From Maribellus sediminis (lineage in GTDB: Bacteria; Bacteroidota; Bacteroidia; Bacteroidales; Prolixibacteraceae): 64,000 nucleotides of DNA. The translations under genes and the position numbers were made by a program. Location: the NCBI RefSeq assembly GCF_011799805.1, contig NZ_WXUB01000006.1, positions 232,672-296,671 of the forward strand, written 5' to 3'. Under the pieces are notes generated by a model that searched no databases, was not told the DNA's origin, and was given only the letters and a program-made list of their open reading frames with translations. The stretch's first letter is position 1; each line of letters starts with the position of its first letter. Of this stretch, positions 17,086 to 26,036 are shown one piece after another.

Positions 17086-17766
17086 TTAATAGTCGCCAGC
17101 GGCTTTTGCACCGTTTAATACCGCTTCCGTTGAACCAATTCCCAAACGATGTGCTCCCTGCTCGAGGAAAGCCACTGCAGTTTCCCAGTCGCGAATACCA
17201 CCGGAAGGTTTTACCTGTGCTTTGCCAGCAACGGTTTTCAGCATGATATTGATGTATTCAGGTTTAGCTCCTCCGGGCCCGAATCCGGTAGATGTTTTTA
17301 CAAAATCGGCTCCGGCTTCCAAAGAAAGTTCGCACGCTTTTGCAATTTGCTCCGGTGTCAGGAAACCACTTTCCTGAATCACTTTTACCAATTTCCCATG
17401 CTGATGTGCAACTTCCACAACTGCTTTAATATCGTTTAGCACATATTCGTAATCACCCGACAGAAAACGGCCAATGTTCATTACCATGTCGATTTCATCG
17501 GTACCATCTTCAATAGCCTGTTTCGCCTGGAAAGCTTTTGCCGGAGTGGCATCGGCGCCATGCGGAAAGCTCAGCACACAAGATACTTTTACATCGCTGC
17601 CGGCCAGCAGTTCTTTTGCAAGCTGTATATCGCAGGGTTTTACACACATACTAAATACCCCGTATTTGATGCACATTTCAGCATTGGCCTTCAAATCGTC
17701 CAAAGTTTGATCGGGCTTTAGTACCGCATGATCGATGGTTTTTGCAACTTGCTCCTTTATATACAT
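17086..17766 (-). CDS. deoC: Deoxyribose-phosphate aldolase
   Basis: DERA reversibly splits 2-deoxyribose-5-phosphate into acetaldehyde and glyceraldehyde-3-phosphate in deoxynucleoside breakdown. All catalytic residues are visible: Asp93 (EIDMV), the Schiff-base Lys157 in VKTSTGF and the assisting Lys186 in VKPSGGI. Length 226 aa is normal for the short form. It starts one base after the DUF2007 gene and is the last gene of a run that includes xseA and xseB. Confidence 0.96.
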   Translation of the reverse strand: MYIKEQVAKTIDHAVLKPDQTLDDLKANAEMCIKYGVFSMCVKPCDIQLAKELLAGSDVKVSCVLSFPHGADATPAKAFQAKQAIEDGTDEIDMVMNIGRFLSGDYEYVLNDIKAVVEVAHQHGKLVKVIQESGFLTPEQIAKACELSLEAGADFVKTSTGFGPGGAKPEYINIMLKTVAGKAQVKPSGGIRDWETAVAFLEQGAHRLGIGSTEAVLNGAKAAGDY

Positions 17767-17767
17767 T

Positions 17768-17992
17768 TTATTCCTGTGTTATGGCCTGAACAATTTCCAG
17801 CGCCCTTTCCAAATCACTTTCTTTTACAAACAAATCGATGGCCGACGGAACACTTTCGCCAAAACCGGCGATCAATCCCTGCTTAAATCCATCTTTAACA
17901 AGGCAGTAGATTCCTTCCTGCTCCAGTTCCTGTTTTATCCGGTTGATGATCACTTCGCCACCGGTATAAATATTTAGAATATTGTCCGACAT
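17768..17992 (-). CDS. DUF2007-type small protein
   Basis: A 74-residue protein of the DUF2007 (putative signal transducing) family: NIYTGGEVIINRIKQELEQEGI, then a central VPSAIDLFV strand and a helix ERALEIVQ, giving a small alpha/beta fold. No signal peptide. Function is unknown; members often sit near metabolic genes. It lies between xseB (10-base gap) and deoC (1-base gap). Confidence 0.8.
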   Translation of the reverse strand: MSDNILNIYTGGEVIINRIKQELEQEGIYCLVKDGFKQGLIAGFGESVPSAIDLFVKESDLERALEIVQAITQE

Positions 17993-18002
17993 AATATTTC
18001 GA

Positions 18003-18203
18003 TTAATCTTCCATTTCTTTTAAGATCTCCTCCACCTGCTCGTTGGTTTTGGTGAGTTTATCCTTACAGGTTTTTAGCAATACCGAAACCCGTTTTACCT
18101 TCTCGGCCAGCTCATCCACATCCAGTTCGTCGCTTTCAATTTTTTCAAGTATTTCTTCTATTTCGGCCATGGCCTCGCTGTACGATATTTTTTTAGTTGC
18201 CAT
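18003..18203 (-). CDS. xseB: Exodeoxyribonuclease VII small subunit
   Basis: A 66-residue all-helical protein with the family pattern SYSEAMAEIEEILEKIESDELDVDEL and a following coiled-coil helix. With XseA it forms exonuclease VII, which degrades single-stranded DNA. Its start overlaps the xseA stop by 11 bases, a normal coupled arrangement that fixes 1:many subunit synthesis. Confidence 0.95.
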   Translation of the reverse strand: MATKKISYSEAMAEIEEILEKIESDELDVDELAEKVKRVSVLLKTCKDKLTKTNEQVEEILKEMED

Positions 18204-19638
18204 TTTTTGACTTTTTAGTGATTTTACTTTCTACCTGTCCATCGGCAAATCGGGTTGTGAGTTCCTCGCCTGCCTGCAGGTCATTCACCGATTTTATAAT
18301 TTTTCCTTCTTTCAAAGTTAATGTAAATCCGCGTTTCAGCACATTCTCCGGATTCAATAATCTGACTGTGTTCTCGTTCAGTTTGATGCGTTCGCGCTCC
18401 TTAAACAGTTGTTTTTGTGTTTCCGAAATCAACAAATCCTGAACATGTTGCAGCTCGCCTTTCTTTTTCAGAATGGCTTCGCCCGCCACACGCTTCAAAA
18501 CACGTCGCTGCCGGTTAATGTGGTTTTTTGTTTCCACAAACCACACCGAAAGCTCTGAATCGATCCGGTGTTTTACCTTGCCGAGTTCATCCTGCTTTTT
18601 ATAAGAATAAGTACTAACGTTACGTTGCAGCTGGTTTCCGGCTTTTGTAATTCCACGTTGTTTTTGCTGAATAAAAGCGGAAACCGAATACGACAGGTTT
18701 TCAACCATACGTTCGAGCCGGCTTTTTTGAGTATCCAGAACATCGCGGGTATAATTCACCACTCCATTTTCAATCTCAAGCAAATGCGAATAAAAACGTT
18801 CCATTCCGTTGAGCAGAAATTCGGCTACGGCTGTTGGCGTTTTCAGCCGGGTATGTGCCACCAGGTCAATAATGGTATCATCTTTTTCGTGGCCAATACC
18901 GGTAATTACAGGCAAGGGAAACTGTGTAATATTTATAGCCAGATCGTAAGAATCGAAACTGCTGAGATCGGCTGTAGCTCCCCCGCCGCGAATGATCACC
19001 ACCGCATCGAAGAAATCTTCGTATTGAAAAATACGCTCCAGCGCGTGAATGATGGAAGGCACCGCTTCTGCACCCTGCATGTAGGCTTCGAAAAGTTTGG
19101 TGTAGAACACAAAACCGTATTCGTTGCTTTCCAGCTGATTCATAAAATCCTGGTAACCCGCTGCTGTTGCCGACGATATAACGGCAATTTTTTGCGGCAC
19201 CAGAGGCAGGTCCAATTCCTTGTTCATTTCGAAAACGCCTTCCTTTTGAAGCCGTTCGATAATTTCCTTGCGCTGCAAAGCCATATCGCCCACGGTGTAG
19301 GTTGGATCGATATCCTTTATATTCAGGCTCATTCCGTAAGCAGGATGAAATTCCACGGTGGCCTGCACCAACACTTTTATTCCCTGCGTAAAAAGCTGTC
19401 CGGTGGTGGTTTCGAAATAAGGTTTTAGCATGCGGTAGCTGTACGACCAGATCGTTGCCCGTGACCGTGCCACAATATCACTGCCTTGCTTTTCGACCAG
19501 TTCGAGGTAGCAATGCCCGCTTCGGTTTTCCTTGAGTTCGCTCACCTCGGCCACTACCCACACTGCTCCCGGAAAGGCGTCGAGTAAGGCGCCTTTTATC
19601 TGCTCATTCAGTTCGGAAAGTGTGAGTTGCTGAACCAT
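18193..19638 (-). CDS. xseA: Exodeoxyribonuclease VII large subunit
   Basis: 481 aa, usual length. The N-terminal OB-fold (LSELNEQIKGALLDAFPGAVWVVAEVSE) binds DNA; the catalytic core contains VISSATAAGYQDF, VIIRGGGATADLSSFDS and GIGHEKDDTIIDLVAHTRLKTPTAVAEF; a long coiled-coil region and C-terminal domain (GFTLTLKEGK) bind XseB. Overlaps xseB and follows the subtilase gene by three bases. A long opposite-strand frame here (18568-19428) is a shadow. Confidence 0.95.
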   Translation of the reverse strand: MVQQLTLSELNEQIKGALLDAFPGAVWVVAEVSELKENRSGHCYLELVEKQGSDIVARSRATIWSYSYRMLKPYFETTTGQLFTQGIKVLVQATVEFHPAYGMSLNIKDIDPTYTVGDMALQRKEIIERLQKEGVFEMNKELDLPLVPQKIAVISSATAAGYQDFMNQLESNEYGFVFYTKLFEAYMQGAEAVPSIIHALERIFQYEDFFDAVVIIRGGGATADLSSFDSYDLAINITQFPLPVITGIGHEKDDTIIDLVAHTRLKTPTAVAEFLLNGMERFYSHLLEIENGVVNYTRDVLDTQKSRLERMVENLSYSVSAFIQQKQRGITKAGNQLQRNVSTYSYKKQDELGKVKHRIDSELSVWFVETKNHINRQRRVLKRVAGEAILKKKGELQHVQDLLISETQKQLFKERERIKLNENTVRLLNPENVLKRGFTLTLKEGKIIKSVNDLQAGEELTTRFADGQVESKITKKSKNGN

Positions 19639-19641
19639 TCG

Positions 19642-21273
19642 TTACTGTTTACTAAGCTTTATAGTTTCACTGAGTTCACCACTGCTGATTCTCAAAAAAT
19701 ACATTCCCCGACTCAAATCAGGAATATCGTTGAGCTCTATTTTAGGTGAATAACTTTTGTTCCACCTTTTAACCAGAGCACCGTCCATGGTTAACCATTC
19801 CAAAACAATATCACCAATTACCGGCTCTCTTGTAATTACGTTTATACGGTCGCTGAACGGATTTGGATAAACCTGCCAGTTCGAATTGCTGTCAACGGTG
19901 GTTACCGACAGTGGATCGAGTATGACAGAAGCCGTGCGCATGTTCGGAATACCATACCCAAGAAGCGAATCCGGAGAAAAATACCGGTCACCCGATTTTT
20001 GAAGAGCGACTTTAATTTCAACAGCCGTTTTGTTGGGATAGCGTTGCCACAAACAGGCTGCCATTCCGGCCAGTATCGGTGATGAAAAGGAAGTACCGTT
20101 TATTTGTCCGATTGATCCGGAAGAAAGTTGGGCAATCGACCGTACTCCCATTGCTGCCAGATTCGGCTTCACATCACCATCGGAAGCAGGGCCTGCTGAA
20201 GTAAAAGAAGCAGGTTGAAGGTCCTTATCTACCGCTCCCACCCCAATGACCTTGTCACCGTCGGAAGGTGCAATAATCCGGAACCAGGGATCACGGCGCT
20301 CGTTTCCGGCGCTGGTAAACACCAGCATTCCTTTTGAAGCAGCAATGTTAGCTCCCCTTGTTACCCGGGTGGTGTGGCCGTCCATATCGGCATAAGTATG
20401 GTTTGCAGATGGATCGTCAAACTCGTAATAGCCAAGCGACGAATTGATGATGTCGGCCCCGACACTGTCGGCAAATTCGGCAGCTACCACCCAATTGTCT
20501 TCTTCAATAATGTATTCGGTTGGTGCATCTTCCGAACGCAACAACCAGTATTTTGCATGTGGAGCGGTACCAATCAACTGTCCGGGCATATTTCCGCCCA
20601 TTGTCGACAGAACACTCATGCCGTGGTAATTTTCAGCAAAAATGTCGGAATTCGGGTTTACAAAATCGCGGGTACCCAGAATTTGCCCGTTGGCCCATAA
20701 ACTGTCAAAAGCCGGCAATTCGTCGGCTTTGTAAAAACCGGCATCAAGCACCGCAATGTGCAACCCTTCGCCTTTGTAGCCACTATTGTGTAAGAATTCA
20801 CCTTCCATCATTCCCACCTGGTGAACCGATTCTCCGTAATAGGAAGTATCAATATTAGTGAGTTCAAATTCGCTTTCCCCGCCAAATTTGTTCGAGACAC
20901 TTTTTAGTGTGCGGTTCGGTTTTGTACGCTGCACTTCTCTTACAAAAGCCAGTTCAGGAAACTGGATCTCCACCGAATCGACGCGACTTTTTACCGTAAT
21001 TCCGTTCAGCCATTTGGATGCGTGAACGAGTTCAACATCCGCCACTTTCAGAATAGAATCGATGTAAATGCTGTTAACCGGAAGATCTAGTGAATCGATG
21101 GGAATATTTTGTTTTTCGCGCCGTTGAATGGCTCTTTCGGAAAGGTAGTCGTCGGGAGCATCGAGCGAGTAGGCGCTGTGGTTTTTATCGGCAAATCCAA
21201 TCCAGTAATAATTTTGTGCCTTCGACGAAAACATTAAAACCAAAGCAAAAATCAAGAGAACAAAACCCTTCAT
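19642..21273 (-). CDS. Secreted subtilisin-like serine protease with T9SS sorting domain
   Basis: A 543-residue S8 protease from the ATG at 21273 (signal peptide MKGFVLLIFALVLMFSSKAQ). After a propeptide (about 20-130) the catalytic triad is Asp177 (AVLDAGF), His217 (NYHGMSV) and Ser395 (GTSFSSP), with the oxyanion Asn324 (SAGNE). The C-terminal 80 residues (VYPNPFSDRINV, then ELNDIPDLSRGMYFLRI) are the type A sorting signal recognised by the type IX secretion system, so the enzyme should be exported to the surface or medium. It precedes xseA by three bases. Confidence 0.92.
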   Translation of the reverse strand: MKGFVLLIFALVLMFSSKAQNYYWIGFADKNHSAYSLDAPDDYLSERAIQRREKQNIPIDSLDLPVNSIYIDSILKVADVELVHASKWLNGITVKSRVDSVEIQFPELAFVREVQRTKPNRTLKSVSNKFGGESEFELTNIDTSYYGESVHQVGMMEGEFLHNSGYKGEGLHIAVLDAGFYKADELPAFDSLWANGQILGTRDFVNPNSDIFAENYHGMSVLSTMGGNMPGQLIGTAPHAKYWLLRSEDAPTEYIIEEDNWVVAAEFADSVGADIINSSLGYYEFDDPSANHTYADMDGHTTRVTRGANIAASKGMLVFTSAGNERRDPWFRIIAPSDGDKVIGVGAVDKDLQPASFTSAGPASDGDVKPNLAAMGVRSIAQLSSGSIGQINGTSFSSPILAGMAACLWQRYPNKTAVEIKVALQKSGDRYFSPDSLLGYGIPNMRTASVILDPLSVTTVDSNSNWQVYPNPFSDRINVITREPVIGDIVLEWLTMDGALVKRWNKSYSPKIELNDIPDLSRGMYFLRISSGELSETIKLSKQ

Positions 21274-21322
21274 AATTCTGTGTTCGTTTATACCCGCCAA
21301 TTTAACTAAATCGGGGGAATGT

Positions 21323-22111
21323 TCACCGGAACATTTTGCTTTTTCTCATGTATTCCGATGGATCATCCATGAATTTTTCGGGATCGGTAAGCAAATCCTT
21401 ATTTTTTTCGAGCTCCTGCATCTTCAAGTTATCAATGCTGTCGCGCACCAGTGGATTCAGTATTTTCCCCTCGTTGTAGAAAAGTGAATACTGGTGGTTC
21501 CCCTCCGAATCGTAGAATTTCCACTCGCCATCGCGCAAACCGTTTTTATAGGCTGCTTCGCGCTCCAGTTGTCCGTTTTCGTAATAAACCAGGAAAAGCC
21601 CGTGACGCTGATCGTCCTTCATTTTACATTGCAGGTAAGGTTTCCCGTTTTTGTAAAACATCTCGTAATCACCATCCTTTTTACCGTTAAGCCAGTGACT
21701 TTTTTCCATCACTTCGCCGGTATCGAAATACTGGTGGGCCACACCGTTTTTCACACCGTCGACATATTCCTCGTCGGCAGTAACAAAATTCTCTTTAAAG
21801 ATCTTCCAAACTCCCTGTTTCTTCTGATTCACGTAGTCGCCCTCGGTGAGTTTCTTTCGCCACACGTCATAAAGTTCGGTGTGCGCCGTGTCGCCACGGT
21901 AAACGATCAAAGCCTTTAATTGCCCGCCCGGATGATAGCGTTTCCACTCGCCGACCGGTTTGTCATCTTTAAATTCGCCTTCGTAAATCAAACGTCCGTT
22001 ATCCTGGCGCTTTTCCCAGTGTCCCTGCCGCAGCCCGTTTGCATCGGTTTGGTTGATCTGTGAAAAAGCAATGCCGGGGAGTAGTATTAATAGCAGTATC
22101 AGAATTCGCAT
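21323..22111 (-). CDS. MORN/YwqK-type repeat protein, exported
   Basis: 262 residues from ATG 22111 with a signal peptide (MRILILLLILLPGIAFSQ). The body is a series of YwqK/MORN-like repeats with the pattern GxWxxYxxxGxL or DGxYExFYxNGKP, about 20-23 residues each. The C-terminus is a charged helix. Such repeat proteins are known as antitoxin-like or surface proteins; here, with an export signal and no toxin gene nearby, an envelope role is more likely. An upstream start at 22156 lacks a good signal start. Confidence 0.8.
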   Translation of the reverse strand: MRILILLLILLPGIAFSQINQTDANGLRQGHWEKRQDNGRLIYEGEFKDDKPVGEWKRYHPGGQLKALIVYRGDTAHTELYDVWRKKLTEGDYVNQKKQGVWKIFKENFVTADEEYVDGVKNGVAHQYFDTGEVMEKSHWLNGKKDGDYEMFYKNGKPYLQCKMKDDQRHGLFLVYYENGQLEREAAYKNGLRDGEWKFYDSEGNHQYSLFYNEGKILNPLVRDSIDNLKMQELEKNKDLLTDPEKFMDDPSEYMRKSKMFR

Positions 22112-22343
22112 GATGTTTTTTTTATTAAAACGCGAATTTAGGGTTTTATTTTGCAACTAATGTGCTCATTATTTACCTTTACCGAACTTTCAAAAAAGTA
22201 TAGTACATATTAAACACCCGATTCCGGGAATAAGTAAAACGCGACAACCGTAATCTACTGTTGTATCGTGCTATTACATTTTATTATCACACACTTTTAT
22301 AATTTAGAAATGCTGGAGTTCAGCAAACAAAACATACTTTACA

Positions 22344-23186
22344 ATGAATATCACAAATATAATTACAACTGCTGCAAAACCCGGTCTTTACGAAAAAGGA
22401 ACTTCGTTTATGTGGACCGACGAATACATTTCGAAACAACTGTTAAAAATTCATTTAAATCCTGATATCGATCTTGGGAGCAGAAAGTTTTCAACGATCA
22501 AAAAGACAGCCAACTGGCTCCTGGATTCTGCTCCCTCTGAGCATCCGCTCCATATTCTGGACCTGGGTTGCGGTCCCGGGCTTTATACCGAGCTGTTCGC
22601 CGAAAAAGGGCACATAGTTACCGGCATCGATATTTCGAAGACATCAATTGAATACGCCGTGAATTCAGCAAAAGAAAAAGGACTGAAAATTGAATACATT
22701 AATGAAAGTTATCTTGATATTGAACTTCCAAAAGAACAGTTCGATCTGATTGTTTTGATTTTTACCGACCTTGGAGTCTTACTTCCCGCAGAAAGGGAGC
22801 AATTGTTAGGTAAAATTCACAGGGCCCTTAAACCCGGAGGATTATTCATTTTCGATGTTTTGAATGACAATGATTTGGCGGAAAAAACGGCACCCAAAAA
22901 CTGGGAGGCAGCAAATGGTGGATTTTGGGAAAGCAGACCTTACCTGGCACTCAGCGAATCGCATTTATATCAAGAACAAAAGGTGATTCTGTACCAACAC
23001 CTGGTAAGCAACGATGCCGACGAGCTAAAAATCTATCGTTTCTGGACGCATTTCTTTTCCGAAACCGATGTTAAAGATATGTTATCGCCTTATGGATTCT
23101 CAAACGTGCGGATCGAAAAAGATGTACTTCCCAGAGGCGACCGGTGGAACGGCGAGAATGTACTGTTTTGTAAAGCCAGAAAATAA
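22344..23186 (+). CDS. Class I SAM-dependent methyltransferase
   Basis: 280 aa. Motif I, ILDLGCGPG (71-79), binds S-adenosylmethionine; VTGIDIS supplies the acidic ribose contact; IFTDLGVLLP and the Gly-rich LKPGGLFIFDVLN complete the Rossmann-like fold. The C-terminal part resembles small-molecule methyltransferases of the ubiquinone/Methyltransf_25 type. Substrate is not known. A terminator follows (23198-23227). Confidence 0.88.
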   Translation: MNITNIITTAAKPGLYEKGTSFMWTDEYISKQLLKIHLNPDIDLGSRKFSTIKKTANWLLDSAPSEHPLHILDLGCGPGLYTELFAEKGHIVTGIDISKTSIEYAVNSAKEKGLKIEYINESYLDIELPKEQFDLIVLIFTDLGVLLPAEREQLLGKIHRALKPGGLFIFDVLNDNDLAEKTAPKNWEAANGGFWESRPYLALSESHLYQEQKVILYQHLVSNDADELKIYRFWTHFFSETDVKDMLSPYGFSNVRIEKDVLPRGDRWNGENVLFCKARK

Positions 23187-23197
23187 TAATTAGATAT

Positions 23198-23227
23198 GGC
23201 CGGTTCTTATGGGATCGGCCTTTTTGT
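23198..23227 (+). terminator. Terminator of the methyltransferase gene
   Basis: Stem of nine pairs (arm GGCCGGTTC with GGGATCGGCC, two wobble pairs) followed directly by five T, 11 bases after the stop codon. Confidence 0.8.
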
Positions 23228-23467
23228 TTCATAAAATTTTAGATCGGTTCCATATTATATTCACCCCTAAACCCCCTACTCTGCGATGCAATCTCCTGAA
23301 AACTATGCGTTTCTTAAACTAGTTTATTTTTTGCCGCTATCGTATTCTATATTTTTGTCCTATAAGATCTTTTCATCTTATTTTCCCTTTTGGGGAAACA
23401 AAAGGCATAAAAAAAGAAGTTGTGCCCTTGAATTGAAAATAACATTAAACAACAAAAAGTTAAGAAC

Positions 23468-24007
23468 ATGGAAGCAACAACAAAAACAGTTTGGACACTT
23501 GATCCGACACACAGCGAAATTACTTTCAAAGTAAAACACCTGATGATTTCGAACGTAAAAGGCGAATTCAAAAACTTTAGCGCCACCGTTGAAGGCGAAG
23601 ATCTTGAAAAAGCCAAAATTAAAGCTTCGATCGATTCTTCTTCAGTTTTTACGAATAACGAAGACCGCGACAACCACCTGAAAAGCGCCGATTTTTTTGA
23701 TGCTGAAAATCACAAAGAACTGGCTTTTGAAAGCACTTCGTTCAAAAAGGTAGATGACGACGAATACAAACTCACAGGAATTCTGACCATAAAAGGTGTG
23801 AGCAAAGAAGTGACTTTCGATGTTGAATTTGGCGGAACCAACAAAGATCCGTGGGGAAATGAAAAAGCCGGTTTTTCGCTCGATGGAAAAATTAACCGCA
23901 AAGAATGGGGATTAAACTGGAACGCGGCCCTCGAATCGGGAGGTGTACTGGTTAGCGAAGACGTAAAAATTCAGGCCGAAGTACAGTTTGTAAAGCAAAC
24001 AGCATAA
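23468..24007 (+). CDS. YceI family protein
   Basis: 179 residues with the YceI lipocalin-like pattern TLDPTHSEITFKVKHLMISNVKGEF at the N-terminus and the central ILTIKGVSKEVTFDVEF. This fold binds polyprenoid or other lipophilic molecules. Unlike the E. coli homologue it has no signal peptide, so it is probably cytoplasmic. The ATG at 23468 is the only start that fits. It is followed after 10 bases by the dioxygenase gene and both may share a transcript. Confidence 0.9.
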   Translation: MEATTKTVWTLDPTHSEITFKVKHLMISNVKGEFKNFSATVEGEDLEKAKIKASIDSSSVFTNNEDRDNHLKSADFFDAENHKELAFESTSFKKVDDDEYKLTGILTIKGVSKEVTFDVEFGGTNKDPWGNEKAGFSLDGKINRKEWGLNWNAALESGGVLVSEDVKIQAEVQFVKQTA

Positions 24008-24017
24008 AGCAGGTATA

Positions 24018-24908
24018 ATGAAACGGAATCAGTTTTTGAAAACCGTATCTTTATTACCCTTTACAGGAACTGCCATGAAATTAAATGCCTTGAATAAGTT
24101 TAGCTCCGATTTGCCCGCCACCGATGCGCTGCCCGTGCTTTTTCTGGGGCATGGCAGCCCGATGAACGCCATCGTAGACAACGAGTTCACGCGCGGATTT
24201 AAGGACATCAGTTCCCGCTTCGAAAAGCCACGTGCTATCCTGTGTGTTTCGGCGCACTGGGAAACACGCGGCACCTTTTTAACGGCCAACGAACACCCGC
24301 CCACCATTCACGATTTTGGCGGTTTTCCGCAGGCACTTTACGATGTGCAGTACCCGGCACCCGGAGCACCCGACGTTGCTGAGGCGACACAACAACTGAT
24401 TACAAAAACAGAGGTGGGGCTCACCGATAAATGGGGCCTCGACCACGGCGCCTGGAGTGTGATCCGGCATATGTACCCCGATGCCGATATCCCGGTTTTC
24501 CAGATGAGTTTGAACTACCTCGAAAGTCCGCAATACCATTTCGAATTGGGGCAGGAACTGGCAGCACTTCGCCGTAAAGGCGTGCTGATTGTTGGCAGCG
24601 GAAACCTGGTGCACAACCTGCGTCTGGTGGCCTGGAACAAAATCGATACAGCCGGTTATGCCTTCGACTGGGCACAGGAAGCCCGGACCAAAATGAACCA
24701 GTGGATTATGGATGGGAATTACAAGGCGCTTATCGACTACAAAAAACAAGGCCGTGCCTTCGAACTGGCCGTACCTACACCCGATCATTTTCTGCCACTG
24801 CTTTATATTCTGGCTTTGATTGAAGGCAACGACGCTGTTTCGCTTTTCAACGACCAGGCGGTAGCCGGTTCGCTTACCATGACATCGGTATTTGCCAGCC
24901 AGGGCTAG
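24018..24908 (+). CDS. LigB-family extradiol dioxygenase (YgiD/DODA-like)
   Basis: 296 aa. Metal ligands of the DODA family are visible: FLGHGSPMNAI, VSAHWETRG and THDFGGFP (His in each), plus LDHGAWSV. The E. coli YgiD homologue opens L-DOPA to a seco-compound, hence 4,5-DOPA dioxygenase. The N-terminus MKRNQFLKTVSLLP resembles a weakened twin-arginine signal and is not part of the catalytic fold, so export is possible but uncertain. Confidence 0.85.
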   Translation: MKRNQFLKTVSLLPFTGTAMKLNALNKFSSDLPATDALPVLFLGHGSPMNAIVDNEFTRGFKDISSRFEKPRAILCVSAHWETRGTFLTANEHPPTIHDFGGFPQALYDVQYPAPGAPDVAEATQQLITKTEVGLTDKWGLDHGAWSVIRHMYPDADIPVFQMSLNYLESPQYHFELGQELAALRRKGVLIVGSGNLVHNLRLVAWNKIDTAGYAFDWAQEARTKMNQWIMDGNYKALIDYKKQGRAFELAVPTPDHFLPLLYILALIEGNDAVSLFNDQAVAGSLTMTSVFASQG

Positions 24909-25063
24909 TTGGACAATATCATCTCAACACACTCACATACTGCCCTTTACAACATTCTTCATTTCTGTTTCAAACTAAAAAAACAGGTTAAAAATATTTT
25001 TTTCGGAAGCAGAATCAGCAATCATTCTTTGCAATAAATTTGGGTGCTATTTTAGTGACGAGA

Positions 25064-25657
25064 ATGAATATACAGCAAAAAGTTCGGGCGGTAGAGAAAC
25101 TCTATAAGATGCTCGATAAAGATGTTCAGAAACTACAGGATGCAACCGGCATTCATTGCATCGAAAACTGTATTAACTGTTGTACCACTCCCCGCATTCA
25201 GGCTACATCGCTCGAGTTTTTTCCACTGGCTTACCATTTGTTTAAAACAGGCCAGGCCGAAACTATTTTGAATGTCATCGGACAAATCGACAATCCAAGC
25301 ATTTGCCCGCTGCTAAATGCGCTTTCTGTTGAAGGAAGCCGGCGCGGTTGCACACAATACCAGCACCGCGGATTGATTTGCCGCTTGTTTTCGTACAACC
25401 ATACCACCGATAAATATGGCCGGTGCCGCATTAGTGCGTGCAAACCCATTCGCCTGGCACAGCCGCATGAACTCGAAAAAACAAACCAGATACTTCAGAA
25501 AAAAGTGATAGGCCCCAAGGCGAGTAACTATTATTCGCGCTTACAGTTTATCGACTTTAGCGAAGCCCAAAAGTTTTACCCCATCGGCGATGCCATTAAA
25601 ATTGCACTCGAAACCATTGTTACTTATTATCACTACAAGGGCAAACGGGCCATTTAG
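25064..25657 (+). CDS. Cysteine-cluster protein (YkgJ-like)
   Basis: 197 aa from ATG 25064, chosen because a TAAATTTG box (25035-25042) would overlap the longer start at 25040. The motif CIENCINCC near residue 33-41, followed by RGCTQYQHRGLICRLF and RISACKP, is typical of YkgJ/UPF0153 proteins, thought to bind zinc or iron through cysteines. No signal or membrane segment. Function unknown. Preceding gene is 130 bases away, so it is a separate unit. Confidence 0.8.
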   Translation: MNIQQKVRAVEKLYKMLDKDVQKLQDATGIHCIENCINCCTTPRIQATSLEFFPLAYHLFKTGQAETILNVIGQIDNPSICPLLNALSVEGSRRGCTQYQHRGLICRLFSYNHTTDKYGRCRISACKPIRLAQPHELEKTNQILQKKVIGPKASNYYSRLQFIDFSEAQKFYPIGDAIKIALETIVTYYHYKGKRAI

Positions 25658-26036
25658 CATTCATATTTAGATGGTAGAAGCAGAATCAAATTTAAATCCC
25701 ATAAGCACAGTTCTGTAGAATCCTTCAGTTTTCAAAGGCTGAATCCAGGGCTTCCCCACTCTGCCAGTGCATGTTACCGAACACCTATTTTCATTTAACA
25801 CAATAATTTATATTGTTTGTAGTTTTACTTATAAACCACAAAAACATGAACTTATGCTAACCTTCTGCAAAACATCTTGTTTCGCAATAAATTCAATAAA
25901 AAGAACCGGCCGGCACGTACCATCTGCTTGCTTGCCTGAGACTATCGGAAACAATTAAAAGAACCAATACCAACAAGATAGAACTGTACAACGCTCTTAC
26001 AAATCGGTTATGTCAAGTTGAAATAAATCAAACATT
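25658..26036. other. Gene-free 380-bp stretch at the edge of an AT-rich island
   Basis: One 63-codon frame (25767-25958) has no family features and is taken as chance. No tRNA, strong terminator or promoter box is evident. The stretch marks the change from the GC-richer genes on the left to the AT-rich genes on the right. Confidence 0.4.

Noticed and set aside
18568..19428. Long plus-strand frame (286 codons)
   Set aside because: Antisense to xseA, composition typical of a shadow frame, no recognisable motifs.
25767..25958. 63-codon frame in the gap before the AT-rich island
   Set aside because: No domain, no promoter, poor codon pattern.
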